A stretch of DNA of 64,000 nt from DASPKT01 sp035626475 (GTDB taxonomy: Bacteria > Pseudomonadota > Alphaproteobacteria > Azospirillales > Azospirillaceae): the NCBI GenBank assembly GCA_035626475.1, contig DASPNP010000066.1, forward strand, positions 27,456 through 91,455, read 5' to 3'. Positions within the stretch are counted from its first letter, which is position 1, and every line of letters starts with the position of its first letter. The position numbers and the translations under genes are program-made. Shown one piece after another: positions 1 through 9,623 of this stretch. The notes beneath the pieces were generated by a model, which searched no databases, was not told where the DNA came from, and saw only the letters and a program-made list of their open reading frames with translations.

Positions 1-648
1 CTGCCCCGCCTGCAGCTCCAGGAAGCCCAGCACCAGCGAGCCCGCCAAGCCGAAAAGCGAGGAGCTGAAGGCCGTGCCCATGCCCGTCAAAGGCTCCTGC
101 AGCCCGCGCTGCAGCTCGCCGAACATGGCCGAGGCCTCGCCGCCCTCCAAATTCAGCCCGCCGATGACGCTGCCGATGGAGGAGACGGTCTGCAGCAGGC
201 CCCAGAAGGTGCCGAGCAGGCCGAGGAAGATCAGCAGGCCGATGAGGTAGCGGCTGGTCTCGCGGCTCTCGTCCAGGCGCGCGCTGACGCCGTCCAGGAT
301 GGAGCGGGTGGAGAGCGCCGAGAGGTTGAGGCGCCCGCCGCGCTCGGCCCGGTCGGTCAGCATGCGCGCCATCGGCGCCAGCAGTCGCGGCGGGGTGGAG
401 CCCGGCGGCTGGCCGCGCCGGAACGCCTCCAGCCACGCCGCCTCGGGGCGCAGCATCAGCACCTGGCGGAAGATGAAGACGATGCCCAGCAGCAGCACGC
501 CCACGATCAGCCCGTTCAGCCCGGGATTGGCCATGAAGGCGGACTGGATGGCGGGCAGCAGCACGACCGCGACCGCGGCCACCACGGCCAGGAACAGCGC
601 CATCCGGGTCAGGTGGCCGCCGTGACGGGAGATCGGGGCTTGCGGCAT
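1..648 (-). CDS. MotA/TolQ/ExbB-type proton channel protein, 3' end outside window
   Basis: Translation of the minus strand from ATG at 648 gives 216 codons running off the window edge. It has a hydrophobic helix at about residues 15-35, a second at about 43-62, and after a cytoplasmic stretch a third starting near residue 135 (YLIGLLIFLGLLGTFWGLL), followed by the Gly/Ser-rich turn and a fourth helix. This is the MotA/TolQ/ExbB pattern of inner-membrane proton-conducting subunits that energise a partner. The start is fixed by a strong AGGAGG site just upstream. It lies 22 nt downstream of the OmpA-like gene on the same strand, so the two probably form a channel plus peptidoglycan-binding partner pair. 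Whether the pair drives a flagellum or another envelope process cannot be decided from what is visible. Confidence 0.8.
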   Translation of the reverse strand, partial: MPQAPISRHGGHLTRMALFLAVVAAVAVVLLPAIQSAFMANPGLNGLIVGVLLLGIVFIFRQVLMLRPEAAWLEAFRRGQPPGSTPPRLLAPMARMLTDRAERGGRLNLSALSTRSILDGVSARLDESRETSRYLIGLLIFLGLLGTFWGLLQTVSSIGSVIGGLNLEGGEASAMFGELQRGLQEPLTGMGTAFSSSLFGLAGSLVLGFLELQAGQ

Positions 649-670
649 CGGCACCTCCTGGAAGGGAACG

Positions 671-1279
671 TCAGTCGACCAGCGCGAGGTCCACCCGGTC
701 GGCGCCGGCACCACCCTCGGGCACTTTCGAACCCAGCGCGAAGACCATCAGGCGCGGCTGCGGCACGCCCAGCGCGACCAGCCGGTCACGCACCGCCAGC
801 GCCCGGGACAGCGACAGCCGCCGCGCGTCGCTCTCCCCGGCCGCGCCCTGGGCGGCGTAGGCGCGGATTTCCAGCCGGCGGCGCGGATCGGCGCCCAGCG
901 CCTCGGCGATGTCGCGCAGGCCCGCCTCCGACTCAGGAGACGGGGCAGCCGTGCCGGCGGCGAAGGGCAGCGACAGGCTGGCGAGCTTCGGCGCGGCGGG
1001 AACGGCGGCGGGAGCCGTAGCGGGGGCGGCCGGGCCGAGCTCGGTGCGCGGCGCTGCGGTGGCGCCCGGCGGGTCGGCGGGCCGCGCGACCGGCGCGATG
1101 GCGGTGCCCTGCGGTTTGGCTGGCGCCGGCAGCGGCGCGATCTTCACGGGCGGCGGCGGGGCCGGGGCGGCCGGGGTCGGCAGGACGGGCCTCTCGGGCG
1201 CCGGGGATGGCCCCACCTGGGCGTGGGCGGCCGGGGCCAGGAGAAGGCTCAACGGGAGGATGAGATGGCGCGCGCGCAT
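671..1279 (-). CDS. OmpA-like periplasmic protein with Pro/Ala-rich linker
   Basis: A 202-residue protein. The first 20 residues are a clear Sec signal peptide (MRARHLILPLSLLLAPAAHA), followed by a long Pro/Ala-rich segment to about residue 110. The C-terminal third resembles an OmpA-family fold: a beta strand (LEIRAYAAQGAAG), a helix rich in SRALAVRDRLVALGV, and a second strand ending in RVDLALVD. The match is partial, since the usual NxELSxxRA is replaced by DARRLSLSRAL. It probably anchors to peptidoglycan from the periplasm. An upstream in-frame start at 1375 exists, but ATG 1279 begins the signal peptide and is preferred. The MotA/ExbB-like gene follows at once on the same strand. Confidence 0.7.
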   Translation of the reverse strand: MRARHLILPLSLLLAPAAHAQVGPSPAPERPVLPTPAAPAPPPPVKIAPLPAPAKPQGTAIAPVARPADPPGATAAPRTELGPAAPATAPAAVPAAPKLASLSLPFAAGTAAPSPESEAGLRDIAEALGADPRRRLEIRAYAAQGAAGESDARRLSLSRALAVRDRLVALGVPQPRLMVFALGSKVPEGGAGADRVDLALVD

Positions 1280-1382
1280 GGGGTCGATCCGACCAGCCGA
1301 TGATGGCCGCATTGCGGCGGGAGTGCGCGAGCCTAGCCGCTGCGGCCGGGGGCGGCAACCCACCCCCGGCGCCACGGCATCA

Positions 1383-2222
1383 TCAGGCCTGGGCGGCCGG
1401 AGGGGCTGCCGGCGCGGCGGCCGGCTTCTTGCCGGCGTTGCGCAGCAGCGTGCCCAGCGGCAGGTGCAGGTGCGAGTTGGCGGCCAGCACCGAGGCGCCG
1501 GAGGCGGGGTTCCTGCCGCCGCCGATCTCGGTGGCGAAGCCGCCGGCCTCGGTCACCATCAGCACGCCGGCGGCCACGTCCCAGGGCTGCAGCCCGGTCT
1601 CGAAGAAGCCGTCATAGCGGCCGGCGGCGGTCCAGGCGAGGTCCAGCGCGGCCGAGCCGAAGCGGCGGATGCCCGCCACCTCGTCCATGATCGCCTGCAG
1701 CTGCGGCAGATAGGCGGCGACGTCGCCATGGCCCTTGAAGGGGATGCCGGTGGCGATCAGCGCCTCGGCCAGGTTGCGGCGGGCCGAGACGCGCAGGCGC
1801 ACGTCGTTCATGAAGGCGCCGCCGCCCTTCTCCGCCCAGAACATCTCGTCGTTCACGGGGGAGTAGACCACGCCCGCCACGATCTCGCCCTCGCGCTCCA
1901 GCGCGATGGAGATGGCGAAGTGGGGCACGCCGTGCAGGAAGTTGGTGGTGCCGTCCAGGGGGTCGACGATCCAGCGGTGGCTCTTGTCGGCGCCGGCGAT
2001 CCGGCCGCCCTCCTCCATGAGGAAGCCGTAGGCCGGGCGGGCCTTCTGCAACTCCGCCTTGACGGTGGCCTCGGCCTTGCGGTCGGCGGCGGAGACGAAG
2101 TCCGCCGGGCCCTTGCGCGAGACCTGCAAATGCTCCACCTCGCCGAAGTCGCGGACGAGCGCGCGGCCCGCCTTCTCGGCGGCGCGGGCCATGACGTTGA
2201 TGATTGCCGAACGCGCGGCCAT
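1383..2222 (-). CDS. suhB: Inositol-1-monophosphatase family protein
   Basis: A 279-residue member of the Mg-dependent inositol monophosphatase family, which hydrolyses inositol phosphates or related sugar phosphates in the cytoplasm. Motifs visible are the metal-binding EE pair at residues 70-71, DPLDGTTNF (D87, D90) and WDVAAG near residue 215. Length is normal for the family. ATG 2222 is chosen because an AGAGGGA ribosome site precedes it and the residues before it do not look like protein. The C-terminus carries an Ala/Pro-rich tail. It lies 210 nt downstream of efp on the same strand, a pairing often seen in Alphaproteobacteria. The exact substrate, and any SuhB-like role in rRNA antitermination, cannot be read from the sequence. 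Confidence 0.9.
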   Translation of the reverse strand: MAARSAIINVMARAAEKAGRALVRDFGEVEHLQVSRKGPADFVSAADRKAEATVKAELQKARPAYGFLMEEGGRIAGADKSHRWIVDPLDGTTNFLHGVPHFAISIALEREGEIVAGVVYSPVNDEMFWAEKGGGAFMNDVRLRVSARRNLAEALIATGIPFKGHGDVAAYLPQLQAIMDEVAGIRRFGSAALDLAWTAAGRYDGFFETGLQPWDVAAGVLMVTEAGGFATEIGGGRNPASGASVLAANSHLHLPLGTLLRNAGKKPAAAPAAPPAAQA

Positions 2223-2432
2223 GTGGTCGTTCCCTCTGAACCGGATAAAAGATCCCCCGGGCGGACCCGGGCGGTGCGGCGGGCCCCGGGCCCGGATCGC
2301 CCGGCGCCGAGGACCGGCAACACGGGCGACGGGGGGACGTCGCACCCTCCCCCCGAAAAAAGCACATCCCCGCGCGGCGGACCACACGGGGATGCTGCAA
2401 CACAGGCCCGCGATGCGGGCGGCGCCGGGACC

Positions 2433-2999
2433 TCAGTCCTTGGCGCGCTCCATGTAGGTGCCGTCGGCGGTGTTGACCACCACGCGGGTGCCGGCCTCGA
2501 TGTGCGGCGGGACCAGGATGCGCACGCCGTTCTCCAGCATGGCCGGCTTGTAGGAGGAGGAGGCCGTCTGGCCCTTCACCACCGGGTCGGACTCGGTGAT
2601 GAGCAGGGTGACGCTGGCCGGCAGCTCGACCGACAGCGGCGCGCCCTCGAAGCTCTGCACCGTGACTTCCATGCCGTCCTGCAGGAAGACCTTGGCGTCG
2701 CCGATGATCTCGCCGGAGATGGTGACCTGCTCGTACGACTCCTTGTCCATGAAGGTGAAGGCGTCGCCGTCGGCGAAGAGGAAGGTCATCTCATGCTCGT
2801 CCAGGCGGGCGCGCTCGACGCTCTCCTGGGTGCGGAAGCGCTCGATCGTCTTGGTGCCGGTGCGCACGTCCTTCATTTCGATCTGGATGAAGGCGCCGCC
2901 CTTGCCGGGCTGCACGATCTGCGTCTTCGTGACGACCCACAGCTTGCCGTTACTCTCCATAACGTGGCCGGGGCGCATGGTGTTGGCGTTGACCTTCAT
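2433..2999 (-). CDS. efp: Translation elongation factor P
   Basis: A 188-residue protein covering the three beta-barrel domains of EF-P: the KOW-like N-domain (residues 1-65), the central OB domain and the C-terminal OB domain ending in MERAKD. EF-P relieves ribosomes stalled at polyproline stretches. The tip of the N-domain reads QPGKGGAF, so the residue that is modified in many bacteria is Lys (K33), which points to lysyl-type (EpmA) rather than arginine-type (EarP) modification; no modification gene is in the window. The Pro-rich proteins encoded here, such as the OmpA-like one, are the kind of client expected. The start is ATG 2999; longer in-frame readings lack family similarity. Confidence 0.95.
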   Translation of the reverse strand: MKVNANTMRPGHVMESNGKLWVVTKTQIVQPGKGGAFIQIEMKDVRTGTKTIERFRTQESVERARLDEHEMTFLFADGDAFTFMDKESYEQVTISGEIIGDAKVFLQDGMEVTVQSFEGAPLSVELPASVTLLITESDPVVKGQTASSSYKPAMLENGVRILVPPHIEAGTRVVVNTADGTYMERAKD

Positions 3000-3356
3000 G
3001 GCTCTTCTGACACTTGACCTGTGATTGGGCGGCCGGGAACCTAGCAGCAAGACCGCGCCCTGGCAACGCCGCCCGTCCGGGTAGCGCGCATGCCCTGGCG
3101 CGCAGCCATGCATCACCCACAAGCGAGTCGCCCTGCGTCGCTCCTTGGACGGGGAGACCGTGCAACAGCCGGAGCGTCCACACGGCGCGCGGGGCCATTT
3201 TGTTGCGCCGTCATGCACCGCCGGGCGGGAACGGGCCCGGCGCCTTGCGGGGCGCCCCCGCCTTCGCTAGGGTCACCGCTTCGTTCGGCCGGGGAAGCCC
3301 GCCGATCCCGTGGGATTGCGCCGCCGTTTCAGGGCGGCAGGGTGGGCAAGGGAGCG
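3000..3356. other. Divergent intergenic region between efp and livH
   Basis: 357 nt between two divergent genes, so it should contain both promoters. In-frame extensions of livH and efp cross it, but they are Arg/Pro/Gly-rich without family similarity and no separate gene is supported. A GGGAG ribosome site for livH is seen just before 3357. No clear operator or repeat was recognised. Confidence 0.5.
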
Positions 3357-4286
<930 letters not shown>

Positions 4287-4290
4287 GGCC

Positions 4291-5577
4291 ATGACCGCCA
4301 TGACCGACCGCCTGAAGGACAGCCTCGCCGCCGCGATCCTGTCGCTGTTCCTGTCCGTCCCCTTCATCGGCCTCTACACCGCCAGCACCGACCAGGGTCT
4401 GGTCATTGGCCAGCGCTGGGCCTGGCTGCCCGCCATCGCCGCCATCGTCTTCGCGGGGCGCTTCCTGGTCGGGCTGGCCGCCGACGCGCTGCGCCGCCGC
4501 AGGGCCGTGGCGCCGCTGATCACCATCCCCGAGGAGACGGGCCGCAAGATCGGCCGCAGCCTGATGGCCGCCGGCGTCGCCTTCGCCCTGCTGCTGCCCC
4601 TCATGCCCTTCTCCGACCGCTACGTGCTGGACCTCGGCACGACGGCGCTGATCTACATCCTGCTGGGCATCGGGCTGAACGTGACGGTGGGCCTGGCCGG
4701 CCTGCTGGATCTGGGCTTCGTCGCCTTCTACGCCATCGGCGCCTACACCTACGCCATCCTGTCCACCGCACTGGGGCTGGGCTTCTGGGTCTGCCTGCCG
4801 CTGGCGGGGCTGGCGGCGGCGCTGTTCGCGGTGCTGCTGTCGCTGCCGATCCTGCGGCTGCGGGGCGACTATCTCGCCATCGTGACGCTGGGCTTCGGCG
4901 AGATCACCCGCATCGTCATCCTGAACTGGCAGAGCCTGACCGGCGGCACCAACGGCATATCCGGCATCCCGCGCCCCACATTCTTTGGCCTGCCGCTGGA
5001 GCGGCGCGCGCCGGAGGGGCAGCAGACCTTCCACCAGTTCTTCGGGCTGGAGTTCAGCAGCGAGCACCGGCTGATCTTCCTCTACTTCATCATCCTGGGC
5101 CTCTCGATGCTGGCCGGCTACGTGGTCTGGCGCCTGCGCCGGCTGCCCATCGGCCGCGCCTGGGAAGCGCTGCGCGAGGACGAGATCGCCTGCCGCTCGC
5201 TCGGCATCAACCCGACCGCCAGCAAGGTCTCGGCCTACGCCACGGGCGCGCTGATGGGCGGGCTGGCCGGCGCCTTCTTCGCCACCCGCCAGGGCTTCGT
5301 CAGCCCCGAGAGCTTCACCTTCATGGAGTCGGCGATCATCGTCGCCATCGTTGTGCTGGGCGGCATGGGCAGCCAGGTCGGCGTCGTCATCGCGGCGCTG
5401 TTCATCGTGCTGCTGCCGGAGTTCGCCCGCGACTTCGCCGACTACCGCATGCTGGTCTTCGGCGCCGCGATGATCCTGATCATGATCTGGCGGCCGGGCG
5501 GGCTGCTGTCGGGCCGCGAGCCGACCATGCGCCTGTTCCCCCGCCGCGCCGACCGCACCGGCAAGGAGGCCCAGTGA
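4291..5577 (+). CDS. livM: Branched-chain amino acid ABC transporter permease LivM
   Basis: A 428-residue permease, the second membrane subunit of the Liv importer. It starts 4 nt after livH. The family core begins around residue 110 (LILLGIGLNVTVGLAGLLDLGFVAFYAIGAYTYA-type sequence) and contains LRGDYLAIVTLGFGEITRI and the ATPase-contact segment REDEIACRSLGINPTASKVSAYATGALMGG. The roughly 100 residues before the core form additional membrane helices, as in the long LivM subgroup. A second possible start, ATG 4300, would shorten it by three residues. The stop codon overlaps the start of livG. Confidence 0.93.
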   Translation: MTAMTDRLKDSLAAAILSLFLSVPFIGLYTASTDQGLVIGQRWAWLPAIAAIVFAGRFLVGLAADALRRRRAVAPLITIPEETGRKIGRSLMAAGVAFALLLPLMPFSDRYVLDLGTTALIYILLGIGLNVTVGLAGLLDLGFVAFYAIGAYTYAILSTALGLGFWVCLPLAGLAAALFAVLLSLPILRLRGDYLAIVTLGFGEITRIVILNWQSLTGGTNGISGIPRPTFFGLPLERRAPEGQQTFHQFFGLEFSSEHRLIFLYFIILGLSMLAGYVVWRLRRLPIGRAWEALREDEIACRSLGINPTASKVSAYATGALMGGLAGAFFATRQGFVSPESFTFMESAIIVAIVVLGGMGSQVGVVIAALFIVLLPEFARDFADYRMLVFGAAMILIMIWRPGGLLSGREPTMRLFPRRADRTGKEAQ

Positions 5578-6425
5578 TGGCCCCGCTCCTCGAAGTCACC
5601 GGGCTCACCATGCGCTTCGGCGGCCTGGTCGCCGTCGACAGCCTGGACCTGACCGCCACGACGGGCGACATCACCGCCGTGATCGGCCCGAACGGCGCTG
5701 GCAAGACCACCGTCTTCAACTGCCTGACCGGCTTCTACAAGCCCACCTCGGGCCGGTTGCTGCTTCGCCATCCGACGAAGGGCGAGGTCGAGCTGCAGTC
5801 CCTGCCGGGCTTCCAGGTGGCGCGCCACGGGGTGGTCCGCACCTTCCAGAATATCCGCCTCTTCCCCAGCATGACCGTGGCGGAGAACCTCATGGTCGCC
5901 CAGCATGTCGGACTGATGCGGCAGAGCGGCTTCTCCCTCAAGGGGCTGCTGAACACGAAGGGCTGGCGTTCGGCCGAGGACGCGGCGCTGGCCAAGGCGC
6001 GGCTGTGGCTGGACCGGCTGGACCTGACCCATGTCGCCGACGAGGAGGCGGGCAACCTCTCCTACGGCATGCAGCGCCGGGTGGAGATCGCCCGGGCCAT
6101 GTCGACCGACCCGCTGCTGCTCTGCCTGGACGAGCCCGCCGCCGGCCTGAACCCGCGCGAGACCCAGGCGCTGGGCGAGCTGCTGCTGTCCATCCGCGAC
6201 GAGTACGGCACCGGCATCCTGCTGATCGAGCACGACATGAGCCTGGTCATGGGCATCTCCGACCGCATCCACGTGGTCGAGTACGGCCGCAAGATCGCCG
6301 AGGGCACGCCCGAGGAGATCCGCAGCGACCCGCGCGTCATCAAGGCCTATCTCGGCGAGCCCGAGGAGGAGGAGATGCCGGCGGAGGTGGCGCGCGACCT
6401 CGGGCAGGACGGGAGGACCGCCTGA
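5577..6425 (+). CDS. livG: Branched-chain amino acid ABC transporter ATPase LivG
   Basis: A 282-residue cytoplasmic ATPase. Walker A is GPNGAGKTT, the signature motif is LSYGMQRRVEIARAM, Walker B is LLLCLDEPAAGL and the switch His lies in LLIEHDMS. An insertion between Walker A and the signature (about residues 90-145) is typical of LivG. A GTG three bases earlier is in frame, but ATG 5577 overlaps the livM stop as TGATG, the expected coupling. The C-terminus has an acidic extension after YLGEP that is not part of the ABC core. Confidence 0.93.
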   Translation: MAPLLEVTGLTMRFGGLVAVDSLDLTATTGDITAVIGPNGAGKTTVFNCLTGFYKPTSGRLLLRHPTKGEVELQSLPGFQVARHGVVRTFQNIRLFPSMTVAENLMVAQHVGLMRQSGFSLKGLLNTKGWRSAEDAALAKARLWLDRLDLTHVADEEAGNLSYGMQRRVEIARAMSTDPLLLCLDEPAAGLNPRETQALGELLLSIRDEYGTGILLIEHDMSLVMGISDRIHVVEYGRKIAEGTPEEIRSDPRVIKAYLGEPEEEEMPAEVARDLGQDGRTA

Positions 6426-7138
6426 TGCTTCAGCTCTCCAATGTGCGCACCAACTACGGCCCGATCGAGGCGCTGCGCGGCGTCGACGTCGAGGTCCGCC
6501 AGGGCGAGATCGTCACGCTGATCGGGGCCAACGGCGCCGGCAAGTCGACCCTGCTCATGACCATCTGCGGCAAGCCGCGGGCGGCCGGCGGCGGGATCGT
6601 CTTCGAGGGCAAGAGCCTTGTCGGGCTGGAGCCGCACGACATCGCCCGCCTCGGCATCGCCCAGGTGCCGGAGGGGCGGCGCATCTTCCCGCGCATGACC
6701 GTGATGGAGAACCTCCAGCTCGGCGCCACGCTGGGCGACCCCGCCCATTTCGACGAGGACATCGCCTACAGCTTCCGCCTGTTCCCGATCCTGGAGAAGC
6801 GGCAGGCGCAGCGCGCCGGCACGCTGTCGGGCGGCGAGCAGCAGATGCTGGCCATCTGTCGCGCGCTGATGAGCCGCCCGCGCCTGCTGCTGCTGGACGA
6901 GCCGTCGCTGGGCCTGGCGCCGCTGATCATCCGGCAGATCTTCCAGGTGATTGAGGAGCTGAACCGCACCCGCGGCATGACCATCCTGCTGGTCGAGCAG
7001 AACGCCTTCCACGCGCTGAAGCTCGCACACCGCGCCTACGTCCTGGCGCAGGGTCAGGTGGTCCTGCAAGGCACCGGGCGTGAGCTGCTGGCGAACCCCG
7101 AGGTGCGCGCCGCGTACCTGGAGGGCGGCACGCACTGA
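6425..7138 (+). CDS. livF: Branched-chain amino acid ABC transporter ATPase LivF
   Basis: A 237-residue ATPase, the second nucleotide-binding subunit of the Liv importer. Walker A is GANGAGKST, the signature is LSGGEQQMLAICRAL, Walker B is LLLLDEPSLGL and the switch region ILLVEQN has the Gln/Asn typical of LivF. Length matches the family. Its ATG overlaps the livG stop by one base, so the four genes are translationally coupled. A hairpin follows the stop codon. Confidence 0.93.
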   Translation: MLQLSNVRTNYGPIEALRGVDVEVRQGEIVTLIGANGAGKSTLLMTICGKPRAAGGGIVFEGKSLVGLEPHDIARLGIAQVPEGRRIFPRMTVMENLQLGATLGDPAHFDEDIAYSFRLFPILEKRQAQRAGTLSGGEQQMLAICRALMSRPRLLLLDEPSLGLAPLIIRQIFQVIEELNRTRGMTILLVEQNAFHALKLAHRAYVLAQGQVVLQGTGRELLANPEVRAAYLEGGTH

Positions 7139-7150
7139 GGCGCGGCTCAT

Positions 7151-7177
7151 ATCCTTCTCCCCTTGCGGGAGAAGGAT
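7151..7177 (+). terminator. Hairpin after livF, possible terminator
   Basis: A perfect 11-bp inverted repeat ATCCTTCTCCC / GGGAGAAGGAT with a 5-nt loop begins 12 nt after the livF stop. There is no T-run, so it may be a dispersed palindrome rather than an intrinsic terminator. Confidence 0.45.
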
Positions 7178-7233
7178 GGGGTCCCAAGCCTTGGCTTGGG
7201 GAGGTTGAGGGCTATCGGGTGAGGCTGGCCCGC

Positions 7234-7356
7234 GGTGCGTCCTTCGACAAGCTCAGGATGAGGAAAGGGGATGCCAGGCACTCCTGGTTTCCGTCGCTGC
7301 AAGCTCCTTCGGGAGCAGCGAAATCTTCCTCATGCTGAGCTTGTCGAAGCACGCAC
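7234..7356. repeat. Dispersed palindromic repeat, family A copy 1
   Basis: Long imperfect inverted repeat: the left end contains TCCTTCGACAAGCTCAGGAT and the right end ATGCTGAGCTTGTCGAAGCA, with an internal TGCCAGGCACTCCTG block. Related copies lie at 14289, 39762 and 51727. All are intergenic and between gene ends. Confidence 0.85.
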
Positions 7357-7407
7357 GACGCCGCCGACCCCTCCCCCTCGCGCAAGGGGTGAGGGATGAA
7401 AGGGTAC

Positions 7408-8277
7408 TCAGCCCTGCATGACCAGCGTGTTCCACTCGCCGATGCGGTAGCGGCGGAGCAGCTTCAGGCCCTGGGCGCGGTGGGCGGCGACGACCAGCTT
7501 CTCCTGCCGCGCCAGCAGGCCCGACAGGACGCAGATGCCGCCCGGCCGCAGATGCGCGCGCAGGTCCGGCGCCATCCGTGCCAGCGGGCGGGCGAGGATG
7601 TTGGCGACGATCAGGTCGTAGGGCCCGCGCTCGCGCACGATCGGCGTCTCGTAGCCGTTGCCGTGGCGGCAGGTGACCAGCTTGTGGACGCGGTTCAACT
7701 CGGCGTTCTCCGCCGCGATCTCGATCGACAGGGCGTCGATGTCCACGGCGGCCACCGGCGCCTTCCACATCTTGGCGATGGCGAAGGCGAGGATGCCGGA
7801 ACCGCAGCCCATGTCGAGCGCGTTGTCCAGCTTCATGCGCTTGTGCAGGTCCGACAGCGCGCGCAGGCAGCCCTGGGTCGTGGCGTGCTCGCCCGAGCCG
7901 AAGGCCATGGCGGCCTCGATCAGCAGGCCGACGCAGCCGGCCGGGACCGGCTTCTTGTGGTGGCTGCCATGGACGAAGAAGCGGCCGGCGCGGATCGGCG
8001 GGAAGCTGAGATAGGTCTGCGTCACCCAGTCGATGGGCGGCAGCGGCTCCATCTCCAGCACCGGGTCGGGGATGCCGCAGGCGGCGGCCAGCACGGCGAC
8101 GCGGGCGACCAGGCGCACCTGGTCCGGCTCGCCGAAGTTGGTGCCCTCGATCAGCCAGTTGCCGCCTTCCTCCAGCTCGAAGGTGGAGACGGCGTCGACA
8201 TGGTCGGTCATGACCTCCGCGAAGGGCGCCACATACGCCTCCGGCACGGTCAGCGCCACGCGCCACATCCCGTTCAT
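7408..8277 (-). CDS. prmA: Ribosomal protein L11 methyltransferase
   Basis: A 289-residue SAM-dependent methyltransferase. The N-terminal substrate-recognition domain (about residues 1-110) is followed by the Rossmann fold with motif I LDMGCGSGILAFAIAK and post-motif sequence VDIDALSIEIAAENA; YDLIVANILARPL corresponds to the NxL-type motif of PrmA. The upstream AFGSGEHATTQ segment is also a PrmA hallmark. The reaction is methylation of ribosomal protein L11. The ATG at 8277 has GGAGG seven bases upstream; a TTG six bases earlier (8283) is less likely. It is divergent from hemB. Confidence 0.9.
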   Translation of the reverse strand: MNGMWRVALTVPEAYVAPFAEVMTDHVDAVSTFELEEGGNWLIEGTNFGEPDQVRLVARVAVLAAACGIPDPVLEMEPLPPIDWVTQTYLSFPPIRAGRFFVHGSHHKKPVPAGCVGLLIEAAMAFGSGEHATTQGCLRALSDLHKRMKLDNALDMGCGSGILAFAIAKMWKAPVAAVDIDALSIEIAAENAELNRVHKLVTCRHGNGYETPIVRERGPYDLIVANILARPLARMAPDLRAHLRPGGICVLSGLLARQEKLVVAAHRAQGLKLLRRYRIGEWNTLVMQG

Positions 8278-8480
8278 CCCCAAGCCTCCGACCCGACCAC
8301 AGAAATTCGCCCGGGACCAAGCGCCCGGGGCGGACCTTCAATAGCTTCTTTCGGCCGATCTCTCAATGATCGGGGCCGCCGCTCCAGGCTGCCATGCGCG
8401 GCGTTGGTCCGCGCCGGCTTGAGCCCATATCCCCGGGCGGCGTAGACTCCGCCGCGACACAAGCACCAGTGGACCCGACC

Positions 8481-9497
8481 ATGGCCGACCGTACCGCCCT
8501 TCCCGCCGCCGGCGCCTATCCCCGGCAGCGTCCCCGCCGTAACCGCGTGGACGGCTGGACCCGGCGGCTGGTGGCGGAGACGCGGCTGTCGGTGGACGAT
8601 CTGGTCTGGCCGGTCTTCGTGGTCGAGGGGGAGAACCGGCGCGAGCCCATCGCCTCCATGCCCGGCGTGGAGCGGCTGTCGCTGGACCTGCTGACGCCGG
8701 CGGTGGCCGAGGCCGCGGACCTCGGCATCCCCTGCGTCGCGCTGTTCCCGGTGCTGGACAATGCCGGCAAGACCGAGGACGGGCGCGAGGCCGCCAATCC
8801 CGACAACCTCATGTGCCGCGCCATCCGCCATCTGAAGCGCCAGCTGCCCGGCATGGGCATCCTGGGCGACGTGGCGCTGGACCCCTACACCAGCCATGGC
8901 CATGACGGGCTGGTCCGCGACGGCTACGTGCTGAACGACGAGACGGTGGCGGTGCTGACCGCCCAGGCCCTCGTCCAGGCCCAGGCCGGGTGCGACATCG
9001 TCGCGCCCTCGGACATGATGGACGGCCGCGTCGGCGCCATCCGCGACGTGCTGGAAGCGCACGGCCAGAGCCTCACCCGCATCTGCGCCTACGCCGCCAA
9101 GTACGCGTCGGGCTTCTACGGCCCCTTCCGCGAGGCGGTGAACACGGCGGGCCTGCTGAAGGGCGACAAGCGCACCTACCAGATGGACCCGGCGAACGCC
9201 GAGGAGGCGCTGCGCGAGGTGGCGCTGGACATCGCCGAGGGCGCCGACATGGTCATGGTGAAGCCCGGCCTGCCCTATCTCGACATCGTGCGGCGCGTGA
9301 AGGAGCGCTTCCAGGTGCCGACCTTCGCCTACCAGGTCAGCGGCGAGTACGCGATGATGAAGGCGGCAGGATCCAATGGCTGGCTGGATTACGACCGGGT
9401 GCTGCTGGAGACGCTGCTGTCCTTCCGCCGCGCCGGCGCCGACGCGGTGCTGACCTACGGGGCCGTGGAGGCGGCACGCCTGCTCCGCCGGGATTGA
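8481..9497 (+). CDS. hemB: Delta-aminolevulinic acid dehydratase (porphobilinogen synthase), Asp-type
   Basis: A 338-residue cytoplasmic enzyme that condenses two 5-aminolevulinate molecules to porphobilinogen in haem and corrinoid synthesis. Schiff-base lysines are K207 (YAAKYASGFYGPFR) and K261 (MVMVKPGLPYLD). The loop that holds three zinc-binding cysteines in the E. coli-type enzyme reads DVALDPYTSHGHDG here, with Asp/Ala in place of Cys, so this is the magnesium-using class without catalytic zinc. ATG 8481 is chosen since the preceding 29 in-frame residues have no family match. It is monocistronic, divergent from prmA. Confidence 0.93.
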   Translation: MADRTALPAAGAYPRQRPRRNRVDGWTRRLVAETRLSVDDLVWPVFVVEGENRREPIASMPGVERLSLDLLTPAVAEAADLGIPCVALFPVLDNAGKTEDGREAANPDNLMCRAIRHLKRQLPGMGILGDVALDPYTSHGHDGLVRDGYVLNDETVAVLTAQALVQAQAGCDIVAPSDMMDGRVGAIRDVLEAHGQSLTRICAYAAKYASGFYGPFREAVNTAGLLKGDKRTYQMDPANAEEALREVALDIAEGADMVMVKPGLPYLDIVRRVKERFQVPTFAYQVSGEYAMMKAAGSNGWLDYDRVLLETLLSFRRAGADAVLTYGAVEAARLLRRD

Positions 9498-9623
9498 TCA
9501 TCGCGCTGAAGCGATTCCTAACGGCTTAGGTCTTCGTCGCATTTCCCGGAAGGCCCCATCCGCAGTAATGGTTAACCGCGCTTCCCCGAGGCGTGATACG
9601 CGGACCAGCGGAGCCTTTTGCAC

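Noticed and set aside
909..3017. Long plus-strand open frame of 702 codons
   Set aside because: It is antisense to the OmpA-like, suhB and efp genes; its residues are Gly/Ala/Arg/His-rich without homology, as expected in high-GC DNA.
9517..9530. CCTAACGGCTTAGG palindrome after hemB
   Set aside because: Five-base arms only and no T-run; could be chance.
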